This document shows, piece by piece, positions 1 to 15,940 of a DNA stretch of 64,000 nt. The first letter of the stretch is position 1; the number at the start of each line of letters is the position of its first letter. The translations under genes and the position numbers were made by a program. The stretch spans positions 1-64,000 of the forward strand of contig JAUIMM010002305.1 of the NCBI GenBank assembly GCA_031769625.1. Direction: 5' to 3'. Source of the stretch: Taudactylus pleione. Its lineage: Eukaryota; Chordata; Amphibia; Anura; Myobatrachidae. A model generated the notes under the pieces. It saw only the letters and a list, made by a program, of their open reading frames with translations, ran no database searches and had not been told where the DNA came from.

Positions 1-3000
1 GCGACACAAATCACTGCGCTACTAAATAGGAGAGCGACACAAATCACTGTGCCACTAATAGGAGAGCGACTCAAATCACTGCACTACTAAATAAGAAAGC
101 GACACAAATCTCTGCGCTACTAATAGGAGAGCGACTCAAATCACTGCGCTACTAAATAGGAGAGCGACACAAATCACTGCACTACTATATAGGAGAGCGA
201 CACAAATCACTGCGCTACTAATAGTTGAGCGACTCAAATCACTCCGCTACTAAATAGGAGAGCGACTCAAATCACTCCGCTACTAAATAGGAGAGTGACA
301 GAAATCACTGCGCTACTAAATAGGAGAGCGACACAAATCACTGCGCTACTAAATAGGAGAGCGACAAAATCACTGCAACAGTAAATAGGAGAGTGACAGA
401 AATCACTGCGCTACTAATAGGAGAGTGACACAAATTACTGCACTTCTAAATAGGAGAGCAATACAAATCACTGTGCTACTAAATAGGAGAGTGACACAAA
501 TCACTGCGCTACTAATAGGAGAGTGACACAAATTACTGCACTTCTAAATAGGAGAGCAATACAAATCACTGTGCTACTAAATAGGAGAGTGACACAAATC
601 ACTGCTCTACTAAATAGGAAAGCGATGCAAATGATTGCGCTACTAATAGGAGAGTACACAAATCACTGCGCTACTAATAGGAGAGTACACAAATCACTGC
701 GCTACTAATAGGAGAGTACACAAATCACTCCGCTACTAAATAGGAGAGCGACACATATCACTGCGCTACTAAATAGGAGAGTGACAGAAATCACTGCGCT
801 ACTAAATAGGAGAGCGACACAAATCACTGCGCTACTAAATAGGAGAGCGACAAAATCACTGCAACAGTAAATAGGAGAGTGACACAAATCACTGCTCTAC
901 TAAATAGGAGAGTGACACAAATCACTGCGCTACTAATAGGAGAGTGACACAAATTACTGCACTTCTAAATAGGAGAGCAATACAAATCACTGCGCTACTA
1001 AATAGGAGAGTGACACAAATCACTGCTCTACTAAATAGGAAAGCGATGCAAATGATTGCGCTACTAATAGGAGAGTACACAAATCACTGCGCTACTAATA
1101 GGAGAGTACACAAATCACTGCGCTACTACTAGGAGAGTGACACAAATCACTGCGCTACTGCTAGGATAGTGACACAAATCAATGCGCTACTTACAGGAGA
1201 GTGACACAAATCACTGCGCTACTAATAGGAGAGCGATGCAAATCACTGCGCTACTAATAGGAGAGGTATACAAAACACTGCGCAACTACTAGGAGAGCGA
1301 CACAAATCACTGCGCAACTACTAGGAGAGTGACACAAATCAATGCGCTACTAAATAGGAGAGTGACACAAATCACTGCGCTACTCCTAGGAGAGCGACAC
1401 AAATAACTGCGCTACTACTAGGAGAGCGACACAAATCAATGCGCTACTAACAGGAGAGTAACAAAAATCACTGCGCTACTACTAGGAGAGCGACACAATT
1501 CAATGCGCTACTAACAGGAGAGTGACACAAATCATTGCGCTACTAAATAGGAGAGGGAGAGAAGTCACTGCGCTACTAAATAGGAGAGTGACACAAATCA
1601 CTGCGCTACTAAATAGGAAAGCGACACAAATCACTGTGCTACTACATAGGAGAGTGACACAAATCACTGCACTACTAATAGGAGAGCGACTCCAATCACT
1701 GCGCTACTAAATAGGAGAGCGACACAAATCACTGCACTACTATATAGGAGAGCGAGACAAATCACTGCACTACTAAATAGGAGAGTGACACATATCACTG
1801 CGCTACTAAATAGGAGAGTGACAGAAATCACTGTGCTACTAAATAGGAGAGCGACACAAATCACTGCACTACTAAATAGGAGTGCAACAAAATCACTGCA
1901 ACAGTAAATAGGAGAGTGACACAAATTACTGCGCTACTAATAGGAGAGAGACACAAATTACTGCACTTCTAAATAGGAGAGCAACACAAATCACTGCGCT
2001 ACTAAATAGGAGAGTAACACAAATCACTGCGCTACTAAATAGGAAAGCGATGCAAGTAATTGCGCTACTAATAGGAGAGTACACAAATCACTGCGCTACT
2101 ACTAGGAGAGTGACACAAATCACTGCGCTACTACTAGGAGAGTGACACAAATCAATGCGCTACTAACAGGAGAGTGACACAAATCACTGCGCTACTAATA
2201 GGAGAGCGATGCAAATCACTGCGCTACTAATAGGAGAGTGATACAAAACACTGCGCAACTACTAGGAGAGCGACACAAATCACTGCGCAACTACTAGGAG
2301 AGCGACACAAATCAATGCGCTACTAAATAGGAGAGTGACAGAAATCACTGCGCTTCTAAATAGGAGAGTGACACAAATCACTGCGCTACTCCTAGGAGAG
2401 CGACACAAATCACTGCGCTACTACTAGGAGAGCGACACAAATCAATGCGCTACTAACAGGAGAGTAACACAAATCACTGCGCTACTACTAGGAGAGCGAT
2501 ACAATTCAATGCGCTACTAACAGGAGAGTGACACAAATCATTGCGCTACTAAATTGGAGAGTGACAGAAATCACTGCGCTACTAAATAGGAGAGTGACAC
2601 AAATCACTGCGCTACTAAATAGGAAAGCGACACAAATCACTGTGCTACTACATAGGAGACTGACACAAATCACTGCGCTTCTAATAGGAGAGCGACACAA
2701 ATCACTGCTCTACTAAACAGGAGAGCGACACAAATCACTTCTCTACTAATAGGAGAAAGTCACAAATCACTGCACTACTAAATAGGAGAGCGACACAAAT
2801 CACTGCACTACTAAATAGGAGAGTGACACAAATCACTGCACTACTAAATAGGAGAGCGACACAAATCTCTGCGCTACTAAATAGGAGAGCGACACAAATC
2901 ACTACGCTACTAAATAGGAGAGAGACACAAATCACTGCGCTACTAAATAGGAGAGCGACACAAATCACTGCACTACTAAATAGGAGAGCGACACAAATCA

Positions 3001-4080
3001 CTGCGCTACTAATAGGAGAGCGACACAAATCACTGCGCTACTAATAGTAGAGCAACTCAAATCACTGCGCTACTAAATAGGAGAGCGACACAAATCACTG
3101 CACTACTAAATAGGAAAGCGACACAAATCACTGCACTACTAAATAGGAGAGCGACACAAATCACTGCGCTACTAATAGGAGAGCGACTCAAAGCACTGCG
3201 CTACTAAATAGGAGAGCGACACAAATCACTGCACTACTATATAGGAGAGCGACACAAATCACTACGCTACTAATAGGAGAGCGAATCAAATCACTGCGCT
3301 ACTAAATAGGAGAGCGACACAAATCACTGCACTACTATATAGGAGAGCGAGACAAATCACTGCGCTACTAAATAGGAGAGCGACACATATCACTGCGCTA
3401 CTAAATAGGAGAGTGACAGAAATCACTGCGCTACTAAATAAGAGAGCGACACAAATCACTGCGCTACTAAATAGGAGAGCGACAAAATCACTGTGCTACT
3501 AATAGGAGAGTGACACAAATTACTGAACTTCTAAATAGGAGAGCAACACAAATCACTGCGCTACTAAATAGGACAGTGACACAAATCACTGCGCTACTAA
3601 ATAGGAAAGCGATGCAAATGATTGCGCTACTAATAGGAGAGTACACAAATCACTGCGTACTACTAGGAGAGTGACACAAATCACTGCGCTACTACTAGGA
3701 GAGTGACACAAATCAATGCGCTACTAACAGGAGAGTGACGCAAATCACTGCGCTAGTAATAGGAGAGCGATGCAAATCACTGCGCTACTAATAGGAGAGG
3801 TATACAAAACACTGTGCAACTACTAGGAGAGCAACACAAATCACTGCGCAACTACTAGGAGAGCGACACAAATCAATGCACTACTAAATAGGAGAGTGAC
3901 AGAAATCACTGCACTACTAAATAGGAGAGTGACACAAATCACTGCGCTACTCCTCGGAGAGCGACACATATCACTGCGCGACTACTAGGAGAGCGACACA
4001 AATCAATGCGCTACTAAATAGGAGAGCAACACAAATCACTGCGCTACTAATAGGAGAGCGACTCAAATCACTGCGCTACT

Positions 4081-7000
4081 AAATAGGGGAGCGACACAAA
4101 TCACTGCACTACTAAATAGGAGAGCGACACAAATCACTGTACTACTAAATAAGAAAGCGACACAAATCACTGCGCTACTAATAGGAGAGCGACTCAAATC
4201 ACTGCGCTACTAAATAGGAGAGCGACACAAATCACTGCACTACTATATAGTAGAGCGACACAAATCACTGCGCTACTAATAGGAGAGCGACTCAAATCAC
4301 TGCGCTACTAAATAGGAGAGCGACACAAATCACTGCACTACTATATAGGAGAGCGAGACAAATCACTGCGCTACTAAATAGGAGAGCGACACATATCATT
4401 GCGCTACTAAATAAGAGAATGACAGAAATCACTGCGCTACTAAATAGGAGAGCGACACAAATCACTGCGCTACTAAATAGGAGAGCGACAAAATCAATGC
4501 AACAGTAAATAGGAGAGTGACACAAATCACTGCTCTACTATATAGGAGAGCGACACAAATCACTGCGCTACTAATAGGAGAGCGATTCAAATCACTGCGC
4601 TACTAATAGGAGAGTGACACAAATTACTGCACTTCTAAATAGGAGAGCAACACAAATCACTGCGCTACTAAATAGGAGAGTGACACAAATCACTGCGCTA
4701 CTAAATAGGAAAGCGATGCAAATGATTGCGCTACTAATAGGAGAGTACACAAATCACTGCGCTACTACTAGGAGAGTGACACAAATCACTGCGCTACTAC
4801 TAGGAGAGTGACACAAATCAATGCGCTACTTACAGGAGAGTGACACAAATCACTGCGCTACTAATAGGAGAGCGATGCAAATCACTGCGCTACTAATAGG
4901 GGAGGTATACAAAACACTGCGCAACTACTAGGAGAGCGACAAAAATCACTGCACAACTACTAGGAGAGCGACACAAATCAATGCGCTACTAAATAGGAGA
5001 GTGACAGAAATCACTGCACTACTAAATAGGAGAGTGACACAAATCACTGCGCTACTATTAGGAGAGCGACACAAATCACTGCACTACTACTAGGAGAGCA
5101 ACACAAATCAATGCGCTACTAACAGGAGAGTAACACAAATCACTGCGCTACTACTAGGAGAGCGACACAATTCAATGCGCTACTAACAGGAGAGTGACAC
5201 AAATCATTGCGCTACTAAATAGGAGAGTGTGAGAAATCACTGCGCTACTAAATAGGAGAGTGACACAAATCACTGCGCTACTAAATAGGAAAGCGACACA
5301 AATCACTGTGCTACTACATAGGAGAGTGACACAAATCACTGCGCTACTAATAGGAGAGAGACACAAATCACTGCACTACTAAATAGGAGAGCGACACAAA
5401 TCACTGCACTACTAAATAGGAGAGCGACACAAATCACTGCGCTACTAATAGGAGAGCGACTCCAATCACTGCGCTACTAAATAGGAGAGCGACACAAATC
5501 ACTGCGCTACTATATAGGAGAGCGAGACAAATCATTGCACTACTAAATAGGAGAGCGACACATATCACTGCGCTACTAAATAGGAGAGTGACAGAAATCA
5601 CTGTGCTACTAAATAGGAGAGCGACACAAATCTCTGCACTACTAAATAGGAGAGCGACACAAATTACTGCGCTACTAATAGGAGAGTGACACAAATTACT
5701 GCACTTCTAAATAGGAGAGCAACACAAATCACTGCGCTACTAAATAGGAGAGTGACACAAATCACTGCGCTACTAAATAGGAAAGCGATGCAAGTGATTG
5801 CGCTACTAATAGGAGAGTACACAAATCACTGCGCTACTACTAGGAGAGTGACACAAATCACTGCGCTACTTCTAGGAGAGTGACACAAATCAATGCGCTA
5901 CTAACAGGAGAGTGATACAAATCACTGCGCTACTAATAGGAGAGCGATGCAAATCACTGCGCTACTAATAGGAGAGGTATACAAAACACTGCGCAACTAC
6001 TAGGAGAGCAGCACAAATCACTGCGCAACTACTAGGAGAGCAACACAAATCAATGCGCTACTAAATAGGAGAGTGACAGAAATCACTGCGCTACTAATTA
6101 GGAAAGTGACACAAATCACTGCGCTACTCCTAGGAGAGCGACACAAATTACTGCGCTACTACTAGGAGAGCGACATAAATCAATGCGCTACTAACAGGAG
6201 AGTAACACAAATCACTGTGCTACTACTAGGAGAGCGATACAATTCAATGCGCTACTAACAGGAGAGTGACACAAATCATTGCGCTACTAAATTGGAGAGT
6301 GACAGAAATCACTGCGCTACTAAATAGGAGAGTGACACAAATCACTGCGCTACTAAATAGGAAAGCGACACAAATCACTGGGCTACTACATAGGACAGTG
6401 ACACAAATCACTGCGCTTCTAATAGGAGAGCGTCACAAATCACTGCTCTACTAAACAGGAGAGCGACACAAATCACTGCTCTACTAATAGGAGAAAGTCA
6501 CAAATCACTGCGCTACTAATAGGAGAGCGAATCAAATCACTGCGCTACTAAATAGGAGAGCGACACAAATCACTGCACTACTTTATAGGAGAGCGAGACA
6601 AATCACTGCGCTACTAAATAGGAGAGCGACACATATCACTGCGCTACTAAATAGGAAAGTGACAGAAATCACTGCGCTACTAAATAAGAGAGCGACACAA
6701 ATCACTGCGCTACTAAATAGGAGAGCGACAAAATCACTGTGCTACTAATAGGAGAGTGACACAAATTACTGAACTTCTAAATAGGAGAGCAACACAAATC
6801 ACTGCGCTACTAAATAGGACAGTGACACAAATCACTGCGCTACTAAATAGGAAAGCGATGCAAATGATTGCGCTACTAATAGGAGAGTACACAAATCACT
6901 GCATACTACTAGGAGAGTGACACAAATCACTGCGCTACTACTAGGAGAGTGACACAAATCAATGCGCTACTAACAGGAGAGTGACGCAAATCACTGCGCT

Positions 7001-7326
7001 AGTAATAGGAGAGCGATGCAAATCACTGCGCTACTAATAGGAGAGGTATACAAAACACTGTGCAACTACTAGGAGAGCAACACAAATCACTGCGCAACTA
7101 CTAGGAGAGCGACACAAATCAATGCACTACTAAATAGGAGAGTGACAGAAATCACTGCACTACTAAATAGGAGAGTGACACAAATCACTGCGCTACTCCT
7201 CGGAGAGCGACACATATCACTGCGCGACTACTAGGAGAGTGACACAAATCAATGCGCTACTAAATAGGAGAGCAACACAAATCACTGCGCTACTAATAGG
7301 AGAGCGACTCAAATCACTGCGCTACT
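4081..7326. repeat. Higher-order repeat copy, 3246-bp period
   Basis: Marker monomers at 4081, 4292, 4614 and 5172 recur at 7327, 7538, 7860 and 8418, always offset by 3246 bp, with only sporadic substitutions. The unit begins near an AAATAGGGGAGC variant. The segment 1 to about 4080 is an older, less regular relative: the area around 1-240 resembles 4090-4300, while the middle is differently arranged. Confidence 0.85.
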
Positions 7327-10300
7327 AAATAGGGGAGCGACACAAATCACTGCACTACTAAATAGGAGAGCGACACAAATCACTGTACTACTAAATAAGA
7401 AAGCGACACAAATCACTGAGCTACTAATAGGAGAGTGACTCAAATCACTGCGCTACTAAATAGGAGAGCGACACAAATCACTGCACTACTATATAGTAGA
7501 GCGACACAAATCACTGCGCTACTAATAGGAGAGCGACTCAAATCACTGCGCTACTAAATAGGAGAGCGACACAAATCACTGCACTACTATATAGGAGAGC
7601 GAGACAAATCACTGCGCTACTAAATAGGAGAGCGACACATATCACTGCGCTACTAAATAGGAGAGTGACAGAAATCACTGCGCTACTAAATAGGAGAGCG
7701 ACACAAATCACTGCGCTACTAAATAGGAGAGCGACAAAATCAATGCAACAGTAAATAGGAGAGTGACACAAGTCACTGCTCTACTATATAGGAGAGCGAC
7801 ACAAATCACTGCGCTACTAATAGGAGAGCGATTCAAATCACTGCGCTACTAATAGGAGAGTGACACAAATTACTGCACTTCTAAATAGGAGAGCAACACA
7901 AATCACTGCGCTACTAAATAGGAGAGTGACACAAATCACTGCGCTACTAAATAGGAAAGCGATGCAAATGATTGCGCTACTAATAGGAGAGTACACAAAT
8001 CACTGCGCTACTACTAGGAGAGTGACACAAATCACTGCGCTACTACTAGGAGAGTGACACAAATCAATGCGCTACTTACAGGAGAGTGACACAAATCACT
8101 GCGCTACTAATAGGAGAGCGATGCAAATCACTGCGCTACTAATAGGGGAGGTATACAAAACACTGCGCAACTACTAGGAGAGCGACAAAAATCACTGCAC
8201 AACTACTAGGAGAGCGACACAAATCAATGCGCTACTAAATAGGAGAGTGACAGAAATCACTGCACTACTAAATAGGAGAGTGACACAAATCACTGCGCTA
8301 CTCCTAGGAGAGCGACACAAATCACTGCACTACTACTAGGAGAGCAACACAAATCATTGCGCTACTAACAGGAGAGTAACACAAATCACTGCGCTACTAC
8401 TAGGAGAGCGACACAATTCAATGCGCTACTAACAGGAGAGTGACACAAATCATTGCGCTACTAAATAGGAGAGTGTGAGAAATCACTGCGCTACTAAATA
8501 GGAGAGTGACACAAATCACTGCGCTACTAAATAGGAAAGCGACACAAATCACTGTGCTACTACATAGGAGAGTGACACAAATCACTGCGCTACTAATAGG
8601 AGAGAGACACAAATCACTGCACTACTAAATAGGAGAGCGACACAAATCACTGCGCTACTAATAGGAGAGCGACTCCAATCACTGCGCTACTAAATAGGAG
8701 AGCGACACAAATCACTGCGCTACTATATAGGAGAGCGAGACAAATCACTGCACTACTAAATAGGAGAGCGACACATATCACTGCGCTACTAAATAGGAGA
8801 GTGACAGAAATCACTGTGCTACTAAATAGGAGAGCGACACAAATCTCTGCACTACTAAATAGGAGAGCGACACAAATTACTGCGCTACTAATAGGAGAGT
8901 GACACAAATTACTGCACTTCTAAATAGGAGAGCAACACAAATCACTGCGCTACTAAATAGGAGAGTGACACAAATCACTGCGCTACTAAATAGGAAAGCG
9001 ATGCAAGTGATTGCGCTACTAATAGGAGAGTACACAAATCACTGCGCTACTACTAGGAGAGTGACACAAATCACTGCGCTACTTCTAGGAGAGTGACACA
9101 AATCAATGCGCTACTAACAGGAGAGTGATACAAATCACTGCGCTACTAATAGGAGAGCGATGCAAATCACTGCGCTACTAATAGGAGAGGTATACAAAAC
9201 ACTGCGCAACTACTAGGAGAGCACCACAAATCACTGCGCAACTACTAGGAGAGCAACACAAATCAATGCGCTACTAAATAGGAGAGTGACAGAAATCACT
9301 GCGCTACTAATTAGGAGAGTGACACAAATCACTGCACTACTACTAGGAGAGCAACACAAATCAATGCGCTACTAACAGGAGAGTAACACAAATCACTGCG
9401 CTACTACTAGGAGAGCGACACAATTCAATGCGCTACTAACAGGAGAGTGACACAAATCATTGCGCTACTAAATAGGAGAGTGTGAGAAATCACTGCGCTA
9501 CTAAATAGGAGAGTGACACAAATCACTGCGCTACTAAATAGGAAAGCGACACAAATCACTGTGCTACTACATAGGAGAGTGACACAAATCACTGCGCTAC
9601 TAATAGGAGAGAGACACAAATCACTGCACTACTAAATAGGAGAGCGACACAAATCACTGCGCTACTAATAGGAGAGCGACTCCAATCACTGCGCTACTAA
9701 ATAGGAGAGCGACACAAATCACTGCGCTACTATATAGGAGAGCGAGACAAATCACTGCACTACTAAATAGGAGAGCGACACATATCACTGCGCTACTAAA
9801 TAGGAGAGTGACAGAAATCACTGTGCTACTAAATAGGAGAGCGACACAAATCTCTGCACTACTAAATAGGAGAGCGACACAAATTACTGCGCTACTAATA
9901 GGAGAGTGACACAAATTACTGCACTTCTAAATAGGAGAGCAACACAAATCACTGCGCTACTAAATAGGAGAGTGACACAAATCACTGCGCTACTAAATAG
10001 GAAAGCGATGCAAGTGATTGCGCTACTAATAGGAGAGTACACAAATCACTGCGCTACTACTAGGAGGGTGACACAAATCACTGCGCTACTTCTAGGAGAG
10101 TGACACAAATCAATGCGCTACTAACAGGAGAGTGATACAAATCACTGCGCTACTAATAGGAGAGCGATGCAAATCACTGCGCTACTAATAGGAGAGGTAT
10201 ACAAAACACTGCGCAACTACTAGGAGAGCAGCACAAATCACTGCGCAACTACTAGGAGAGCAACACAAATCAATGCGCTACTAAATAGGAGAGTGACAGA

Positions 10301-11546
10301 AATCACTGCGCTACTAATTAGGAGAGTGACACAAATCACTGCGCTACTCCTAGGAGAGCGACACAAATTACTGCGCTACTACTAGGAGAGCGACATAAAT
10401 CAATGCGCTACTAACAGGAGAGTAACACAAATCACTGTGCTACTACTAGGAGAGCGATACAATTCAATGCGCTACTAACAGGAGAGTGACACAAATCATT
10501 GCGCTACTAAATTGGAGAGTGACAGAAATCACTGCGCTACTAAATAGGAGAGTGACACAAATCACTGCGCTACTAAATAGGAAAGCGACACAAATCACTG
10601 GGCTACTACATAGGACAGTGACACAAATCACTGCGCTTCTAATAGGAGAGCGTCACAAATCACTGCTCTACTAAACAGGAGAGCGACACAAATCACTGCT
10701 CTACTAATAGGAGAAAGTCACAAATCACTGCGCTACTAATAGGAGAGCGAATCAAATCACTGCGCTACTAAATAGGAGAGCGACACAAATCACTGCACTA
10801 CTATATAGGAGAGCGAGACAAATCACTGCGCTACTAAATAGGAGAGCGACACATATCACTGCGCTACTAAATAGGAAAGTGACAGAAATCACTGCGCTAC
10901 TAAATAAGAGAGCGACACAAATCACTGCACTACTAAATAGGAGAGCGACAAAATCACTGTGCTACTAATAGGATAGTGACACAAATTACTGAACTTCTAA
11001 ATAGGAGAGCAACACAAATCACTGCGCTACTAAATAGGACAGTGACACAAATCACTGCGCTACTAAATAGGAAAGCGATGCAAATGATTGCGCTACTAAT
11101 AGGAGAGTACACAAATCACTGCGTACTACTAGGAGAGTGACACAAATCACTGCGCTACTACTAGGAGAGTGACACAAATCAATGCGCTACTAACAGGAGA
11201 GTGACGCAAATCACTGCGCTAGTAATAGGAGAGCGATGCAAATCACTGCGCTACTAATAGGAGAGGTATACAAAACACTGTGCAACTACTAGGAGAGCAA
11301 CACAAATCACTGCGCAACTACTAGGAGAGCGACACAAATCAATGCACTACTAAATAGGAGAGTGACAGAAATCACTGCACTACTAAATAGGAGAGTGACA
11401 CAAATCACTGCGCTACTCCTCGGAGAGCGACACATATCACTGCGCGACTACTAGGAGAGCGACACAAATCAATGCGCTACTAAATAGGAGAGCAACACAA
11501 ATCACTGCGCTACTAATAGGAGAGCGACTCAAATCACTGCGCTACT
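7327..11546. repeat. Higher-order repeat copy, 4220 bp, expanded by an internal duplication
   Basis: The same markers recur at 7327 and 11547, 7538 and 11758, and 7860 and 12080, offset by 4220 bp. This copy is longer than its neighbour because a 1007-bp block inside it is doubled, and one 33-bp monomer near 8640 is missing relative to 5400 (3246 - 33 + 1007 = 4220). Confidence 0.85.
8328..10341. repeat. 1007-bp tandem duplication inside the satellite
   Basis: Copy 1 is about 8328-9334 and copy 2 about 9335-10341. Paired markers at 8418/9425, 8647/9654 and 8899/9906 are all offset by 1007 bp. At the junction near 9335, one half of a monomer matches the neighbourhood of 10315 and the other half that of 8328. 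This is what an unequal exchange within homologous monomers leaves. Confidence 0.85.
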
Positions 11547-11919
11547 AAATAGGGGAGCGACACAAATCACTGCACTACTAAATAGGAGAGCGACACAAAT
11601 CACTGTACTACTAAATAAGAAAGCGACACAAATCACTGCGCTACTAATAGGAGAGTGACTCAAATCACTGCGCTACTAAATAGGAGAGCGACACAAATCA
11701 CTGCACTACTATATAGTAGAGCGACACAAATCACTGCGCTACTAATAGGAGAGCGACTCAAATCACTGCGCTACTAAATAGGAGAGCGACACAAATCACT
11801 GCAATACTATATAGGAGAGCGAGACAAATCACTGCGCTACTAAATAGGAGAGCGACACATATCACTGCGCTACTAAATAGGAGAGTGACAGAAATCACTG
11901 CGCTACTAAATAGGAGAGC

Positions 11920-14900
11920 GACACAAATCACTGCGCTACTAAATAGGAGAGCGACAAAATCAATGCAACAGTAAATAGGAGAGTGACACAAATCACTGCT
12001 CTACTATATAGGAGAGCGACACAAATCACTGCGCTACTAATAGGAGAGCGATTCAAATCACTGCGCTACTAATAGGAGAGTGACACAAATTACTGCACTT
12101 CTAAATAGGAGAGCAACACAAATCACTGCGCTACTAAATAGGAGAGTGACACAAATCACTGCGCTACTAAATAGGAAAGCGATGCAAATGATTGCGCTAC
12201 TAATAGGAGAGTACACAAATCACTGCGCTACTACTAGGAGAGTGACACAAATCACTGCGCTACTACTAGGAGAGTGACACAAATCAATGCGCTACTTACA
12301 GGAGAGTGACACAAATCACTGCGCTACTAATAGGAGAGCGATGCAAATCACTGCGCTACTAATAGGGGAGGTATACAAAACACTGCGCAACTACTAGGAG
12401 AGCGACAAAAATCACTGCACAACTACTAGGTGAGCGACACAAATCAATGCGCTACTAAATAGGAGAGTGACAGAAATCACTGCACTACTAAATAGGAGAG
12501 TGACACAAATCACTGCGCTACTCCTAGGAGAGCGACACAAATCACTGCACTACTACTAGGAGAGCAACACAAATCAATGCGCTACTAACAGGAGAGTAAC
12601 ACAAATCACTGCGCTACTACTAGGAGAGCGACACAATTCAATGCGCTACTAACAGGAGAGTGACACAAATCATTGCGCTACTAAATAGGAGAGTGTGAGA
12701 AATCACTGCGCTACTAAATAGGAGAGTGACACAAATCACTGCGCTACTAAATAGGAAAGCGACACAAATCACTGTGCTACTACATAGGAGAGTGACACAA
12801 ATCACTGCGCTACTAATAGGAGAGAGACACAAATCACTGCACTACTAAATAGGAGAGCGACACAAATCACTGCACTACTAAATAGGAGAGCGACACAAAT
12901 CACTGCGCTACTAATAGGAGAGCGACTCCAATCACTGCGCTACTAAATAGGAGAGCGACACAAATCACTGCGCTACTATATAGGAGAGCGAGACAAATCA
13001 CTGCACTACTAAATAGGAGAGCGACACATATCACTGCGCTACTAAATAGGAGAGTGACAGAAATCACTGTGCTACTAAATAGGAGAGCGACACAAATCTC
13101 TGCACTACTAAATAGGAGAGCGACACAAATTACTGCGCTACTAATAGGAGAGTGACACAAATTACTGCACTTCTAAATAGGAGAGCAACACAAATCACTG
13201 CGCTACTAAATAGGAGAGTGACACAAATCACTGCGCTACTAAATAGGAAAGCGATGCAAGTGATTGCGCTACTAATAGGAGAGTACACAAATCACTGCGC
13301 TACTACTAGGAGAGTGACACAAATCACTGCGCTACTTCTAGGAGAGTGACACAAATCAATGCGCTACTAACAGGAGAGTGATACAAATCACTGCGCTACT
13401 AATAGGAGAGCGATGCAAATCACTGCGCTACTAATAGGAGAGGTATACAAAACACTGCGCAACTACTAGGAGAGCAGCACAAATCACTGCGCAACTACTA
13501 GGAGAGCAACACAAATCAATGCGCTACTAAATAGGAGAGTGACAGAAATCACTGCGCTACTAATTAGGAGAGTGACACAAATCACTGCGCTACTCCTAGG
13601 AGAGCGACACAAATTACTGCGCTACTACTAGGAGAGCGACACAAATCAATGCGCTACTAACAGGAGAGTAACACAAATCACTGTGCTACTACTAGGAGAG
13701 CGATACAATTCAATGCGCTACTAACAGGAGAGTGACACAAATCATTGCGCTACTAAATTGGAGAGTGACAGAAATCACTGCGCTACTAAATAGGAGAGTG
13801 ACACAAATCACTGCGCTACTAAATAGGAAAGCGACACAAATCACTGGGCTACTACATAGGACAGTGACACAAATCACTGCGCTTCTAATAGGAGAGCATC
13901 ACAAATCACTGCTCTACTAAACAGGAGAGCGACACAAATCACTGCGCTACTAAATAGGAGAGCGACAAAATCAATGCAACAGTAAATAGGAGAGTGACAC
14001 AAATCACTGCTCTACTATATAGGAGAGCGACACAAATCACTGCGCTACTAATAGGAGAGCGATTCAAATCACTGCGCTACTAATAGGAGAGTGACACAAA
14101 TTACTGCACTTCTAAATAGGAGAGCAACACAAATCACTGCGCTACTAAATAGGAGAGTGACACAAATCACTGCGCTACTAAATAGGAAAGCGATGCAAAT
14201 GATTGCGCTACTAATAGGAGAGTACACAAATCACTGCGCTACTACTAGGAGAGTGACACAAATCACTGCGCTACTACTAGGAGAGTGACACAAATCAATG
14301 CGCTACTTACAGGAGAGTGACACAAATCACTGCGCTACTAATAGGAGAGCGATGCAAATCACTGCGCTACTAATAGGGGAGGTATACAAAACACTGCGCA
14401 ACTACTAGGAGAGCGACAAAAATCACTGCACAACTACTAGGTGAGCGACACAAATCAATGCGCTACTAAATAGGAGAGTGACAGAAATCACTGCACTACT
14501 AAATAGGAGAGTGACACAAATCACTGCGCTACTCCTAGGAGAGCGACACAAATCACTGCACTACTACTAGGAGAGCAACACAAATCAATGCGCTACTAAC
14601 AGGAGAGTAACACAAATCACTGCGCTACTACTAGGAGAGCGACACAATTCAATGCGCTACTAACAGGAGAGTGACACAAATCATTGCGCTACTAAATAGG
14701 AGAGTGTGAGAAATCACTGCGCTACTAAATAGGAGAGTGACACAAATCACTGCGCTACTAAATAGGAAAGCGACACAAATCACTGTGCTACTACATAGGA
14801 GAGTGACACAAATCACTGCGCTACTAATAGGAGAGAGACACAAATCACTGCACTACTAAATAGGAGAGCGACACAAATCACTGCACTACTAAATAGGAGA

Positions 14901-15940
14901 GCGACACAAATCACTGCGCTACTAATAGGAGAGCGACTCCAATCACTGCGCTACTAAATAGGAGAGCGACACAAATCACTGCGCTACTATATAGGAGAGC
15001 GAGACAAATCACTGCACTACTAAATAGGAGAGCGACACATATCACTGCGCTACTAAATAGGAGAGTGACAGAAATCACTGTGCTACTAAATAGGAGAGCG
15101 ACACAAATCTCTGCACTACTAAATAGGAGAGCGACACAAATTACTGCGCTACTAATAGGAGAGTGACACAAATTACTGCACTTTTAAATAGGAGAGCAAC
15201 ACAAATCACTGCGCTACTAAATAGGAGAGTGACACAAATCACTGCGCTACTAAATAGGAAAGCGATGCAAGTGATTGCGCTACTAATAGGAGAGTACACA
15301 AATCACTGCGCTACTACTAGGAGAGTGACACAAATCACTGCGCTACTTCTAGGAGAGTGACACAAATCAATGCGCTACTAACAGGAGAGTGATACAAATC
15401 ACTGCGCTACTAATAGGAGAGCGATGCAAATCACTGCGCTACTAATAGGAGAGGTATACAAAACACTGCGCAACTACTAGGAGAGCAGCACAAATCACTG
15501 CGCAACTACTAGGAGAGCAACACAAATCAATGCGCTACTAAATAGGAGAGTGACAGAAATCACTGCGCTACTAATTAGGAGAGTGACACAAATCACTGCG
15601 CTACTCCTAGGAGAGCGACACAAATTACTGCGCTACTACTAGGAGAGCGACACAAATCAATGCGCTACTAACAGGAGAGTAACACAAATCACTGTGCTAC
15701 TACTAGGAGAGCGATACAATTCAATGCGCTACTAACAGGAGAGTGACACAAATCATTGCGCTACTAAATTGGAGAGTGACAGAAATCACTGCGCTACTAA
15801 ATAGGAGAGTGACACAAATCACTGCGCTACTAAATAGGAAAGCGACACAAATCACTGGGCTACTACATAGGACAGTGACACAAATCACTGCGCTTCTAAT
15901 AGGAGAGCATCACAAATCACTGCTCTACTAAACAGGAGAG
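11920..15940. repeat. 2011-bp tandem duplication inside the satellite
   Basis: Markers at 12080/14091, 12638/14649, 12900/14911, 13152/15163 and 13732/15743 are all offset by 2011 bp. The join is near 13930, where a monomer flows directly into the GACAAAATCAATGCAACAG marker block that is also found at 11953. Shared private variants, such as AGGTGAGCGAC at 12429 and 14440, show the duplication is recent. Confidence 0.85.
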
